Position numbers and translations under genes: made by a program. A stretch of 64,000 nucleotides of DNA, from assembly GCA_039683095.1 (NCBI GenBank), contig JBDKSB010000012.1, forward strand, positions 28,293 through 92,292, read 5' to 3'. Positions 32,175 to 42,737 of the stretch are shown one piece after another. Under the pieces are notes generated by a model, which saw nothing but the letters and a program-made list of their open reading frames with translations, was not told where the DNA came from and did not search any database. How positions within the stretch are numbered: the first letter of the stretch is position 1; each line of letters opens with the position of its first letter. Source of the stretch: Acidobacteriota bacterium (GTDB taxonomy: Bacteria > Acidobacteriota > Aminicenantia > Aminicenantales > Saccharicenantaceae).

Positions 32175-34330
32175 TTCCCTGCCAGGCCCATCTCCCGGAC
32201 GATGTGCGTCGCGCCGGAGAACTTGTCGGTCACCCAGAGCACGTAGCGGAGGTCGACGCTGATCGAGCGCTGCAGCTCGGGGATGATGTAGTAGTCGCCG
32301 ATGACGCTCTCATAGGTCATATCGAAGATGATGCCGATCTGCTCGCCCCTGGCGTTGAGGGTCGGGGAGCCGGAGTTGCCGCCGGTCACGTTGGTCGTGT
32401 TCAGGAAGCAGGCCGGGACGTCCCCGAGCCGGGGGTCGGCGTAGGGGCCGAAGTCCTTAGACTTCCAGAGGTCCTTGATCTTGGCCGGGACCCGGAACGG
32501 GGAGACGCCGGTATCCTTCTCGACGACGCCCTTGACCGTCGTCTGCGGCAGGTACAGGACGGCGTCCCGCGGCTGGTAGCCCAGGACCGGGCCGTAGGTG
32601 AAGCGGATGGTGCCGTTGGCGTCGGGCGGATAGGTGCCCTTCTTCATCTCCAGGATGGCCGCTTCGTAGGTCATCTTGAGATCGGCGCCTTCCCGGGAGA
32701 AGCCCTTGCTCTCCTCGCGCACGCCTTTGAGCTCCTGCTCCATGCCGGCGGCGATCTTGAGGAACGGATCGTCGACCGCGGCCAACTGGGCCGGCTTGAG
32801 TCCGACGAGCTCGAGCCTCTTCGCCGGATCGCCCAGCGCCGTCCCGGCGTACATGGCGTCCACCCGGGCGGCCACGTCGGCGTCGGCGCCGGCGGCCAGC
32901 TGCCGGAGCGAGGCGGGCCAGGCCGCGACGTCGGGATGGGCGGCCTTGAGCCGCTTGAGCGTCCACTTCAGCAGCTCCCGGTCGGTGGCGAAGACATAGC
33001 CGCGCTCGGCCAGCTGCAGGCCCTGCTTGAACCGGGGCAGGTTCCGCTCCTGGAAGGCCGGCTCGCGGTCCTTGTCCGGCTTCTGCGTCTCGTTCACGGC
33101 CCGCAGGATGTTGTAGGCCTGGGACATGATGGTCGAGCCGCCGAGGACGCCGTTCAGCAGCTCCGTCCTGGCCCCGAAGGCCTTCTGGCGGACCTGGAAG
33201 GCCTCGAGTGCGGCCGGAGCGGCGCCGTACTTCCTGGCCCGCGCCGGATCGGCGGCGATCCAGTCGAGGAGTTCCTTCTCCTGGGCCGCCTTCTTGGCCG
33301 CGAGGTCGTACTTGACGAAGCCCTCGAGCTTGCCCTGATAATTCTTGAGGCCGTTGTAGAGGCCCTTGACCAGGCCGGCGTAGCGGATCTCGACCTCCTT
33401 GTCGGCCTTGCCGGCGGCTTCGTAGAAGCCGATGAGGTCCTGGACGTCCTTGACCCGCTTGGCCATGTTCTCCTGGTCGGCCTTGAGCTCGGCCAGGGCG
33501 TAGTTGCGGTAGGTCCGTCCCGGATAGCCCATGACGAAGGTGAAGTCGCCTTCCTTGAAGCCGTCGAGGGAGACCTTCAGCCAGACCTTGGGCTTGTAGG
33601 GGACGTTCGACGGGCTGTAATCGGCCGCCGTCCCGTCGGGGGCGACATAGGCCCGCAGGAACGAGAAGTCGCAGGTGTGGCGGGGCCACATCCAGTTGTC
33701 GGCCTCGCCGCCGAAGTTCCCCAGGTCCAGGGGCGGCGCGTAAACGAGCCGGACGTCGCGGATCTGCTTGAAGGTATAGAGATAGTAGGCGTTGCCGCTG
33801 TACATCGAGGCCAGCGTGCAGCGAAGGTCCTGGCCGGCCTTTTCGCCGGACGCGATGAGGTCCTTCTGGGCCTTGTCGAAGGCGTCGTAGCGCTGCCGCG
33901 GCGTCATCTTGGGCCTGAAGTAGGCGTTGACCTTGGCCGTCACGTCCTCGTAGCCGATGAGGACGCCGGCCTGGTAGCCCTGGGCCGGGATCTCCTCGCC
34001 CCTGGTCCGGGCCAGGAAGCCGTCGCTGATGTAGTCCTTCTCCTTGCTCGAGGCCCTCTGGATAGCGCCGTAGGCGACGTGGTGGTTGGTCAGGACGAGG
34101 CCCTCCGGGCTGACGAACTCGCCCGTGCCGCCGCCGAGGTTGACAACGGCGCTCATGAGGCCGGTGCCGTCCTTCTTATAGAGCTCGCCCGGGTCCATCT
34201 GCAGGCCCTGGGCCTTGAGGTTGAGGTCCTTCATCTGGTGGGGCATCCACATGCCCTCGTCGGCGCCGGCCGAGAAGACCAGGGCCAGGGCGAAGGCCGC
34301 GAACGCGAGATAACGGGCGAATCTTTTCAT
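32171..34330 (-). CDS. S46-family dipeptidyl peptidase
   Basis: This 719-residue serine peptidase has a signal peptide (FAAFALALVFSAGA) and the S46 hallmark DEGMWMPHQM at the mature N-terminus. The catalytic triad is visible as His in LVLTNHHVAYG, an Asp in the DNWMWPRHTCDFSF region, and Ser in VTGGNSGSPTLN. S46 enzymes (DPP7, DPP11) remove dipeptides from peptide N-termini in the periplasm. The segment that sets P1 preference reads FDMTYES, with Met at a place where known members have Gly or Arg. The alignment there is by eye. It overlaps the next gene by four bases. Confidence 0.94.
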   Translation of the reverse strand: MKRFARYLAFAAFALALVFSAGADEGMWMPHQMKDLNLKAQGLQMDPGELYKKDGTGLMSAVVNLGGGTGEFVSPEGLVLTNHHVAYGAIQRASSKEKDYISDGFLARTRGEEIPAQGYQAGVLIGYEDVTAKVNAYFRPKMTPRQRYDAFDKAQKDLIASGEKAGQDLRCTLASMYSGNAYYLYTFKQIRDVRLVYAPPLDLGNFGGEADNWMWPRHTCDFSFLRAYVAPDGTAADYSPSNVPYKPKVWLKVSLDGFKEGDFTFVMGYPGRTYRNYALAELKADQENMAKRVKDVQDLIGFYEAAGKADKEVEIRYAGLVKGLYNGLKNYQGKLEGFVKYDLAAKKAAQEKELLDWIAADPARARKYGAAPAALEAFQVRQKAFGARTELLNGVLGGSTIMSQAYNILRAVNETQKPDKDREPAFQERNLPRFKQGLQLAERGYVFATDRELLKWTLKRLKAAHPDVAAWPASLRQLAAGADADVAARVDAMYAGTALGDPAKRLELVGLKPAQLAAVDDPFLKIAAGMEQELKGVREESKGFSREGADLKMTYEAAILEMKKGTYPPDANGTIRFTYGPVLGYQPRDAVLYLPQTTVKGVVEKDTGVSPFRVPAKIKDLWKSKDFGPYADPRLGDVPACFLNTTNVTGGNSGSPTLNARGEQIGIIFDMTYESVIGDYYIIPELQRSISVDLRYVLWVTDKFSGATHIVREMGLAGK

Positions 34331-34366
34331 GTTGCCTCCTTCGGGGTCGGTCCCCGTTCGTTCCTG

Positions 34367-37066
<2,700 letters not shown>

Positions 37067-37207
37067 GACCAATGTCCTCCGGGAACCGAGTCGGAAAAGG
37101 GACCAGTATTATACAATGTCGCGGCGGGTCGCGACAAACATTCCGGGACGGCAGCGGATACCCCCTTCCATTCGGCCGCGGAAATGTGTATAATAAGCCG
37201 CTCACGT

Positions 37208-37282
37208 CGGGGAGTAGCGCAGCCTGGCTAGCGCACAGCGTTCGGGACGCTGGGGTCGTGGGTTCAAATCCCACCTCCCCGA
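37208..37282 (+). tRNA. tRNA-Pro (CGG anticodon)
   Basis: CGGGGAG pairs with CTCCCCG in the acceptor stem, followed by discriminator A. The D arm contains GCGC...GCGC with AGCCTGGCTA, the anticodon stem is CAGCG/CGCTG around TTCGGGA, and the T arm has GGTTCAAATCC. The anticodon is CGG. Unlike the other tRNA-Pro here, no CCA is encoded (the next bases are TTC). A TATAAT is at 37189-37194. Confidence 0.95.
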
Positions 37283-37303
37283 TTCTTCGTGATCCTTCGA
37301 CCG

Positions 37304-37663
37304 ATGTTCATCAAGACGCTCGATGATGTCTCCGGATCCAGGGCCGGCGACGCTTCCTTCCTGAAAGAACTCCTGAACCCGGCCCGCGAGCCCCTGTCGC
37401 TCCGCTGCAGCCTGGCCCACGCCGAGGTGAGCCCCGGCGCCGCGACCCTGCCCCATCGGCTGCAGGCCTCCGAGGTCTACTACATCCTCGAGGGCCGCGG
37501 CCGCATGCATGTCGGCGGCGAGGCGGCCGAGGTCGCGGCGGGCCAGGCCGTCTACATCCCGCCCGGCGAAACCCAGTTCATCGAGAACACCGGCGCGTCC
37601 CGCCTGGCCTTCCTCTGCCTCGTCGATCCGGCCTGGACGCCGGCGGGCGAAGAGGTCCTCTAG
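37304..37663 (+). CDS. Cupin-domain protein
   Basis: The ATG at 37304 (MFIKTLDDV) gives 119 residues, beginning 21 bases after tRNA-Pro(CGG); a GTG at 37289 is an alternative. The cupin motifs are ATLPHRLQASEVYYILEG and GQAVYIPPGETQFIENTG. Only one His (LPHRLQ) and no second-motif His are seen, so metal binding may be altered. Four bases separate it from an MFS transporter gene, so the two are probably cotranscribed. The substrate is unknown. It is the second cupin gene in this window placed directly after a proline tRNA. Confidence 0.87.
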   Translation: MFIKTLDDVSGSRAGDASFLKELLNPAREPLSLRCSLAHAEVSPGAATLPHRLQASEVYYILEGRGRMHVGGEAAEVAAGQAVYIPPGETQFIENTGASRLAFLCLVDPAWTPAGEEVL

Positions 37664-37667
37664 GGAG

Positions 37668-38915
37668 ATGCTGAGCCGGATCAGCCGCCTGCGGCGGCAG
37701 ATGAGCTGGGAACAGGCGTTCACCGCGCTGAAGTACCCGAACTACCGCCTCTGGTTCTGGGGCCAGATGGCCTCGCTCTTCGGCTCGTGGATGCAGTCGA
37801 CGGCCCTGGGCTTCCTCATCTTCGACTTGACCAAGTCGCCCGTCTATCTCGGCCTGGTCGGCTTCGCCGCCGGCATCCCGACCTGGCTCTTCACGCTCTA
37901 CGCCGGCGTCATCGCCGACCGCGTGTCCCGGCGGACGATCCTCATCGTCACGCAGACTTCGATGATGGCCCTGGCCTTCGGCATCGCCGGCCTGACCTTC
38001 CTGCACTGGATCCGGCCCTGGCACATCCTGGTCATGGCCTTCCTTCTCGGCGTGGCCAATTCGTTCGACGCCCCGGCCCGGCAATCCTTCGTCCTGGAGA
38101 TGGTCAGTTTCGAGGACATGACCAACGCCATCGCCCTGAACTCGGCCATGTTCAACACGGCCATGGCCCTAGGACCGGCGGTCGGCGGCCTGCTCTACGG
38201 CTACCTCGGGCCGGGCTGGTGCTTCACCATCAACGGCGCGAGCTTCCTCGCCGTCATCGCCGCCCTGCTGCGGATGAGGCTCAAGGCCTTCGTGCCGCGC
38301 CAGGAAAGGTTCTCGGCCGCGGCCGAGCTAAAGGAGGGCCTCAAGTACGTCGTCCGCCACCCGCTCATCCGGACGATCATCGGCCTCGTGGGCGCGGTCA
38401 GCCTGTTCGGGATCTCGTTCGTCACCCTGTTCCCGGCCTGGGCGGTCAATATCCTTCACGGCGACGCCAAGACGAACGGCTTCCTGCAGTCGGCCCGCGG
38501 CCTGGGCGCGCTCGTCGCCGCCCTGCTCATCGCCTCGCTCGGCCGGTTCGGGTTCCGCGGCAAGCTCCTGACCTTCGGCACCTTCGCCCTGCCGGTCACC
38601 GTCGCGGCCTTCGCCCTTGTCCGCTGGACCCCGCTGGCCCTCCTGATCGTCTTCGGATCAGGCCTGGCGAACATCCTGGTCCTCAACCTGGCCAACGCCC
38701 TCGTCCAGACCCACGCGCACGACCGGCTGCGGGGGCGGATCATGAGCGTCTATACGCTGACGTTCTTCGGGATGATGCCCGTCGGCGCTCTCGCGATCGG
38801 CTTCGCGGCCGAGCGTTGGGGCCAGCCGGCGGCCATCCTCATCGCCGCGGGTGCGATGCTCGCGGCGGCCTCGCTGCTGACGATCGCCATGCCTGGCCTG
38901 CGCCGTCAGGCCTGA
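37668..38915 (+). CDS. MFS transporter (EntS/MFS_3-like exporter)
   Basis: The ATG at 37668 gives 415 residues after a GGGAG ribosome site. It has 12 membrane helices; WGQMASLFGSWMQSTALGFL (helix 1, 20 residues) and ADRVSRRTIL (loop 2-3, the MFS basic motif) match the MFS_3 branch that contains the enterobactin exporter EntS. DAPARQSFVLEMV and MSVYTLTFFGMMPVG are also typical. It likely exports a small molecule or drug. It follows a cupin by four bases. Substrate prediction is not possible from sequence alone. Confidence 0.93.
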   Translation: MLSRISRLRRQMSWEQAFTALKYPNYRLWFWGQMASLFGSWMQSTALGFLIFDLTKSPVYLGLVGFAAGIPTWLFTLYAGVIADRVSRRTILIVTQTSMMALAFGIAGLTFLHWIRPWHILVMAFLLGVANSFDAPARQSFVLEMVSFEDMTNAIALNSAMFNTAMALGPAVGGLLYGYLGPGWCFTINGASFLAVIAALLRMRLKAFVPRQERFSAAAELKEGLKYVVRHPLIRTIIGLVGAVSLFGISFVTLFPAWAVNILHGDAKTNGFLQSARGLGALVAALLIASLGRFGFRGKLLTFGTFALPVTVAAFALVRWTPLALLIVFGSGLANILVLNLANALVQTHAHDRLRGRIMSVYTLTFFGMMPVGALAIGFAAERWGQPAAILIAAGAMLAAASLLTIAMPGLRRQA

Positions 38916-38929
38916 GCCCGGCGCGCGGG

Positions 38930-40003
38930 TCAGGGGATCTCGACCAGGGCGTAGGCCCTCGATCCCAGCCCGATCGCCTCGCCGTGGGCCAGCTGGCCCG
39001 ACCAGTCGATGTCGTACCCGGCGCGCAGGGGGTCACTGCCCCCGCCCCGGGCGACCAGGAGGTCGGCCGCAGCCTGGTCGATGGCCACCGGGTCCAGGGA
39101 AGCCAGGACGCCGATGTCCTCGGCGATCGGCTTCTGGTTCCGGGCCATGCAGTCGCAGTCCTTGGTCACCTGGATGAGGAAGCTGACGAACACCGCCTTG
39201 TCCCCGAAATGCGACAGGACGCGCCGGGCGTACTCGGCCATCTTCTCCTGGAGGCGCAAAGAATCCTCGTCCCACCTCATTTTGATGGCGCCGGGCTTGC
39301 AGACGACCAGGCATTCGCCGCAGCCGATGCACTTGGCCGGCTCGATGGCGACGCGGCCCTCGGCCTGGACGATGGCCGCGGCCGGGCAAAAGGATATGCA
39401 GACGCCGCAGTTGCGGCACTGCTTGGCGTTGACGCGGGGACGCGTCACGGAATGCTGGTCGAGCTTGCCGGCCCGCGAGGCGCAGCCCATGCCGATGTTC
39501 TTGATGGCCGCCCCGAGGCCGGTCTGGACGTGGCCGGTGACGTGGGCCAGGCCGATCAGGGCGTCCGCGTCCAGGATGGCGCTGGCGATCTTGGAGGAGG
39601 CCGTCCGGGCCTGGGCGCTCCGCGGCTCCTGCTTGTCGCGGCCGATCAGGCCGTCGGCGATGATGACCGGCAGGCCGGTCGCTTCCGGCGTGAAGCCGTG
39701 GGACCAGGCCAGGCGGAGATGGTCGATGGCGTTCGAGCGGCGGCCGACGTAGAGCGTGTTGGAGTCGGTCAGGAAGGCGTGGGCGGTCTTTTCCCGGAGG
39801 TCAGCGATCAGGCCGGAGAGCCAGGCTGGCTTGATGTAGCCCGTGTTGTTGTTCTCGCCGAAGTGGATCTTGAGGGCGACAAAATCTTCCTCGCCGAGCC
39901 GGTCGTTGAAGCCGGTCGCCCGGTAGGCCGTCCGGACCTTGCCGGCCAGGGCCTCGGCCGGCTCGCGGCCGGCGGCAGGAACGAAATAGACGCGGCTTTT
40001 CAT
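38930..40003 (-). CDS. DUF362 protein with two [4Fe-4S] ferredoxin motifs
   Basis: The 357-residue protein has a DUF362 domain (IHFGENNNTGYIKP, FLTDSNTLYVGRR) and two ferredoxin-type clusters in the middle-to-late part: CRNCGVCISFCP and CIGCGECLVVCKP. Each has the CxxCxxCxxxCP pattern for a [4Fe-4S] cluster. Such proteins are common in anaerobes and are presumed to be redox proteins of unknown partner. Its start follows a purine-rich GACAGGACGG. It lies 16 bases downstream of an aminotransferase gene on the same strand, so they may be cotranscribed. Confidence 0.9.
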   Translation of the reverse strand: MKSRVYFVPAAGREPAEALAGKVRTAYRATGFNDRLGEEDFVALKIHFGENNNTGYIKPAWLSGLIADLREKTAHAFLTDSNTLYVGRRSNAIDHLRLAWSHGFTPEATGLPVIIADGLIGRDKQEPRSAQARTASSKIASAILDADALIGLAHVTGHVQTGLGAAIKNIGMGCASRAGKLDQHSVTRPRVNAKQCRNCGVCISFCPAAAIVQAEGRVAIEPAKCIGCGECLVVCKPGAIKMRWDEDSLRLQEKMAEYARRVLSHFGDKAVFVSFLIQVTKDCDCMARNQKPIAEDIGVLASLDPVAIDQAAADLLVARGGGSDPLRAGYDIDWSGQLAHGEAIGLGSRAYALVEIP

Positions 40004-40019
40004 CCGTCCTGTCCTTGCC

Positions 40020-41165
40020 TCAGGCTTTGAGCAGGGCGTCGACGGCCCGGCGCCCCTGGCCCGAATCGACGGCCCGGCCCAGCCCGGCCAGCGTTTTCCC
40101 GACGGCGTCGATCGCGAACCGGACCTGGGCCGAGGTCAGGTTGCCCATGTGGCCCATGCGGAAGACCCGGCCGGCCGTGGGGCCGAGCCCGCCGGCGACG
40201 ACGACCCCGTTGGCGGAGAGGCCGGCCCGGAAGGCCTTGTCCTCGACACCGTCCGGGTAGCGCGCGACCGAGAGCGTCGAGGCCGCGAAGCGGGGGTCGG
40301 TGAAGAAGGTGAAGCCGAGGGCGGCCAGGCCGGCCCGGAGGGCCCGGCCGTGAAGATCGTGGCGCTCGAACCGTTCCTCGATCCCCTCCTCGAGGACGAT
40401 GCGGGTCGCCTCGGCGAAGGCCCGGATCTCGTTGACGCAGGGGGTCGAGAAATATTTCGTCGGATCATGCATGACCGGCAGCCAGCGCATGACGTCGGAA
40501 TAGTAGGCCGGGACCGAGGCCAGGCCGCGGCGCTTCTCCATGGCCGCCTCGGAGAACACGCAGAGGGCCAGGCCGGGCGGCGTGCCCAGGCATTTCTGGG
40601 CCGCGGTCAGGACGACGTCGATGCCCCAGGCGTCCATGCGCTCCGGGATGCCGCCCGTGGCGCAGACGCCGTCGACGACGAAGATCGCCCCGGTCCTGGC
40701 CAGGGCCTGGGCGTATTCCTCGACCGGGGCGCAGGCGCCGGTCGCGGTGTCGACATGGGTGCAGACGACGACGTTATAGCTCCTGGTTCTCAGCTGCCGC
40801 TCGAGCTCGCCCGGGGTGACGGCCCGGCCCCATTCGCACTCGAGGACGTCGTGGCCGATCCCGAAGGCCCGGCAGATCTGGGCCATGCGGTCGCCGAAAT
40901 AACCCTGCGACACGACCAGGACCCGGTCGGCGGGGCCGGCGGTGTTGAGCAGGGCCATCTCCATGGACAGCGTCCCCGCCCCGGCGACGATGAAGGGTTC
41001 GCCGTTCGCGCAGAAGACGATCTTCTTGAGGTTCTCGCAGGCCTCCGCCAGGTCGCGGGCCATGTCCGGCCCGACGTGGGAAACCGTCGGCAGGGCCAGG
41101 GCGTCGAGGATGCGCGGCACGACCGGGCTCGGGCCGGGGATGAGGAGGAGCTTCTCTTGGGACAT
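40020..41165 (-). CDS. Alanine-glyoxylate / serine-pyruvate-type aminotransferase
   Basis: The 381-residue PLP enzyme belongs to fold type I class V. It opens with LLLIPGPSPVVPRIL, characteristic of alanine-glyoxylate aminotransferases and close relatives, followed by HVGPDM, VAGAGTLSMEMALLN, CATGGIPERMDAWGIDV (PLP Asp region) and the PLP Lys in TAAQKCLGTPPGLAL. Related enzymes use serine, alanine, phosphonoacetaldehyde precursors (phnW) or 2-aminoethylphosphonate; the neighbouring HAD phosphatase (at 41220) makes a phosphonatase pair worth considering, but that is only inference. A TTGATT-17-CAAAAT promoter lies just upstream. Confidence 0.9.
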   Translation of the reverse strand: MSQEKLLLIPGPSPVVPRILDALALPTVSHVGPDMARDLAEACENLKKIVFCANGEPFIVAGAGTLSMEMALLNTAGPADRVLVVSQGYFGDRMAQICRAFGIGHDVLECEWGRAVTPGELERQLRTRSYNVVVCTHVDTATGACAPVEEYAQALARTGAIFVVDGVCATGGIPERMDAWGIDVVLTAAQKCLGTPPGLALCVFSEAAMEKRRGLASVPAYYSDVMRWLPVMHDPTKYFSTPCVNEIRAFAEATRIVLEEGIEERFERHDLHGRALRAGLAALGFTFFTDPRFAASTLSVARYPDGVEDKAFRAGLSANGVVVAGGLGPTAGRVFRMGHMGNLTSAQVRFAIDAVGKTLAGLGRAVDSGQGRRAVDALLKA

Positions 41166-41194
41166 CGGGATCCTTTCGAACAGGGCTCCCGTCC

Positions 41195-41223
41195 ATTTTG
41201 ACCAATCGACGGCCTGAAATCAA
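41195..41223 (-). promoter_or_regulatory. Promoter of the aminotransferase gene
   Basis: On the minus strand TTGATT (41223-41218) and CAAAAT (41200-41195) are 17 bases apart. The -35 box overlaps the stop codon of the upstream HAD gene. Transcription would start near 41188 and the GAAAGGATC ribosome site is preserved. Confidence 0.5.
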
Positions 41224-41813
41224 GGACGGTCCGGAAGGGGCCCCAAACAGATGGCCCTGGCCAGGGCCTCGAGGGACGGCAGGACCTTGACCGGGTAGCC
41301 GGCAAAGCGCTCCGGCTCGTTCGACAGGAGATAGATGGCCTCGATCCCGGCGTCGAGGGCGGCCAGGACATCGAAGCGCGTGTCTCCGACCACCCCGACC
41401 TCCGCCGGCCCAAGGCCGAGCGTTCGCAGGACCTCGAGGAACGGCGCCCCGGACGGCTTCCATAGGCCGCTCTCCCGGGTGATGACGCAGTCGAAGGCCA
41501 GGCCGAACTTGCCCAGCAGGAACTCCGCGTTCTTGCGGGAGTTGTTCGTGACCAGGGCCACGGCCAGGCTGCGGGCCCGCAGCCGGTCCAGGAGCCCGCT
41601 GAACCCTTCGCGCAGGACGGAGGCCTCGGTCTGCCGGGCCTCGTGGCCCTCGAGGATGGCCCATTTGGCCGAGCGCTCCGGCTCGACGAGCGCGTCGAGG
41701 TAGGCCAGGATGGACATCTCGCCCGTGCCGAGTTCGTCCCGGATACGGGCCCAGTCGTAATCGTTCTCGACGACCGTGCCGTCGAGGTCGAAGATGACGC
41801 CTCTGAGCCTCAT
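41220..41813 (-). CDS. HAD-family phosphatase
   Basis: The ATG at 41813 gives 197 residues. The HAD motifs are all present: VIFDLDGTVVE (motif I with nucleophile Asp), LVTNNS (motif II), KPSGAPF (motif III Lys) and VGDTRFDVLAAL (motif IV). It resembles phosphoglycolate phosphatase and related phosphatases of the GPH/PGMB type. The small alpha-helical cap sits between motif I and II. A GTG at 41825 could also serve as start. It is upstream of the aminotransferase on the same strand. Substrate unknown. Confidence 0.9.
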   Translation of the reverse strand: MRLRGVIFDLDGTVVENDYDWARIRDELGTGEMSILAYLDALVEPERSAKWAILEGHEARQTEASVLREGFSGLLDRLRARSLAVALVTNNSRKNAEFLLGKFGLAFDCVITRESGLWKPSGAPFLEVLRTLGLGPAEVGVVGDTRFDVLAALDAGIEAIYLLSNEPERFAGYPVKVLPSLEALARAICLGPLPDRP

Positions 41814-41911
41814 GACTTGGTCCACCCGTCCTTGACCCGCCCGGCCTCTCCCGGCCCGGGCTTCCCTGGCATTCTAGCGGAAAGAACGGGCGATTTCTAT
41901 CGCGCCCGGCG

Positions 41912-41941
41912 TTGACGGCCCGGCGAGGGCTTTGCTATAAT
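41912..41941 (+). promoter_or_regulatory. Promoter with perfect TATAAT
   Basis: TTGACG (41912-41917) and TATAAT (41936-41941) are 18 bases apart. The start would be near 41948, about 28 bases before the ATG at 41976, which has a GGGAGG ribosome site. Confidence 0.7.
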
Positions 41942-41975
41942 CCGCGCCGACGGAAGAACTCAGGGAGGTTCCATC

Positions 41976-42209
41976 ATGGGTAAGATCATCGCCGTCGTGG
42001 GCGGGCTCATCGCCATGGCCGGCGGCCTGGCCCTGGTCATCATCTCGGCCACTTTCCGCGCCGCCTTCGTCCAGGTCGTGCTCGGGTTCATCCCGCCCAT
42101 CCTGTTCTTCGGCGGATTCATCTGCCTCATCGCCGGCATCAGCAGCATCAAGGACGCCAAAAGGACCAAGAAGCTCGAGCAGGAAGCCGAAGCCAAGAAG
42201 GACGCCTGA
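41976..42209 (+). CDS. Small two-helix membrane protein, function unknown
   Basis: The 77-residue protein has two membrane helices (residues about 4-27 and 34-56) and a charged C-terminal tail rich in Lys and Glu (DAKRTKKLEQEAEAKKDA). The tail could form a short coiled coil in the cytoplasm. A good promoter and a GGGAGG ribosome site support it as a real gene. It resembles small membrane proteins in many genomes, none with known function. Confidence 0.78.
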   Translation: MGKIIAVVGGLIAMAGGLALVIISATFRAAFVQVVLGFIPPILFFGGFICLIAGISSIKDAKRTKKLEQEAEAKKDA

Positions 42210-42219
42210 GATCCGCCGC

Positions 42220-42239
42220 CCGCCGGCCCGCGCCGGCGG
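42220..42239 (+). repeat. GC-rich hairpin after the two-helix membrane-protein gene
   Basis: CCGCCGGC and GCCGGCGG form an eight-base stem around CCGC. No T-tract follows, so termination efficiency is doubtful. Confidence 0.4.
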
Positions 42240-42248
42240 CATCGCTGC

Positions 42249-42278
42249 TTGCCACTCCCGAAAGGGCTGTGTTAAGAT
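42249..42278 (+). promoter_or_regulatory. Possible promoter of the DUF4783-like / histidine kinase pair
   Basis: TTGCCA (42249-42254) and TAAGAT (42273-42278) are 18 bases apart. The message would begin near 42285, a few bases before the GTG start at 42291. Confidence 0.4.
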
Positions 42279-42290
42279 GGTGACGCCAAC

Positions 42291-42737
42291 GTGGTCGCTT
42301 TTCATCTGCTGCCGCTGACCCTTCTCCTGTCGTTCCCGGCCCCCGTCGCCACCCAGGTCCAGGCGGCTTTCCTCCAGGGTTCGCCGGCCATCCTCCGCCG
42401 AGTCCTCGCGACCGACGGCGCCATCCCAATCTCCCTCCCCGAGCCGCTGGCCCTGGCCGACCAGCTCTCGCCCGACCAGACCTATCTCGTCTTCCTCCGC
42501 TATTTCGCGACCTTCAAGACGACCGAGTTCACCATCGATCCCCTGATGTCCTCGCTGCCCGGCGTGCCGGGCGGCATCCTGAGGGCCCGCTGGTCCTTCC
42601 GCAACGAGCGGACGGGCGCGTCCTACTCGTTCCGCCTGTATTTTTTCGTCGTCCCGGCGGGCCCGGCCGTTCGGTCAGGCATCCCGGCGCCGTTCGGGAC
42701 CTCCCGGATCGTCGAGATCCGGGCGGAGAGGCGCTGA
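42291..42737 (+). CDS. Small secreted protein, possibly NTF2-fold (DUF4783-like)
   Basis: The 148-residue protein starts at GTG with a hydrophobic signal (LLPLTLLLSFPAPVATQV). The mature part, with VQAAFLQGSPAILRRVLA, ADQLSPDQTYLVFLRYF and ARWSFRNERTGASYSFRLYFF, has the layout of NTF2-like DUF4783 proteins found in Bacteroidota and relatives. The resemblance is by pattern only. Its stop and the kinase ATG share a base (TGATG), so translation is coupled, suggesting that it may modulate or sense with the kinase. Function unknown. Confidence 0.75.
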   Translation: MVAFHLLPLTLLLSFPAPVATQVQAAFLQGSPAILRRVLATDGAIPISLPEPLALADQLSPDQTYLVFLRYFATFKTTEFTIDPLMSSLPGVPGGILRARWSFRNERTGASYSFRLYFFVVPAGPAVRSGIPAPFGTSRIVEIRAERR

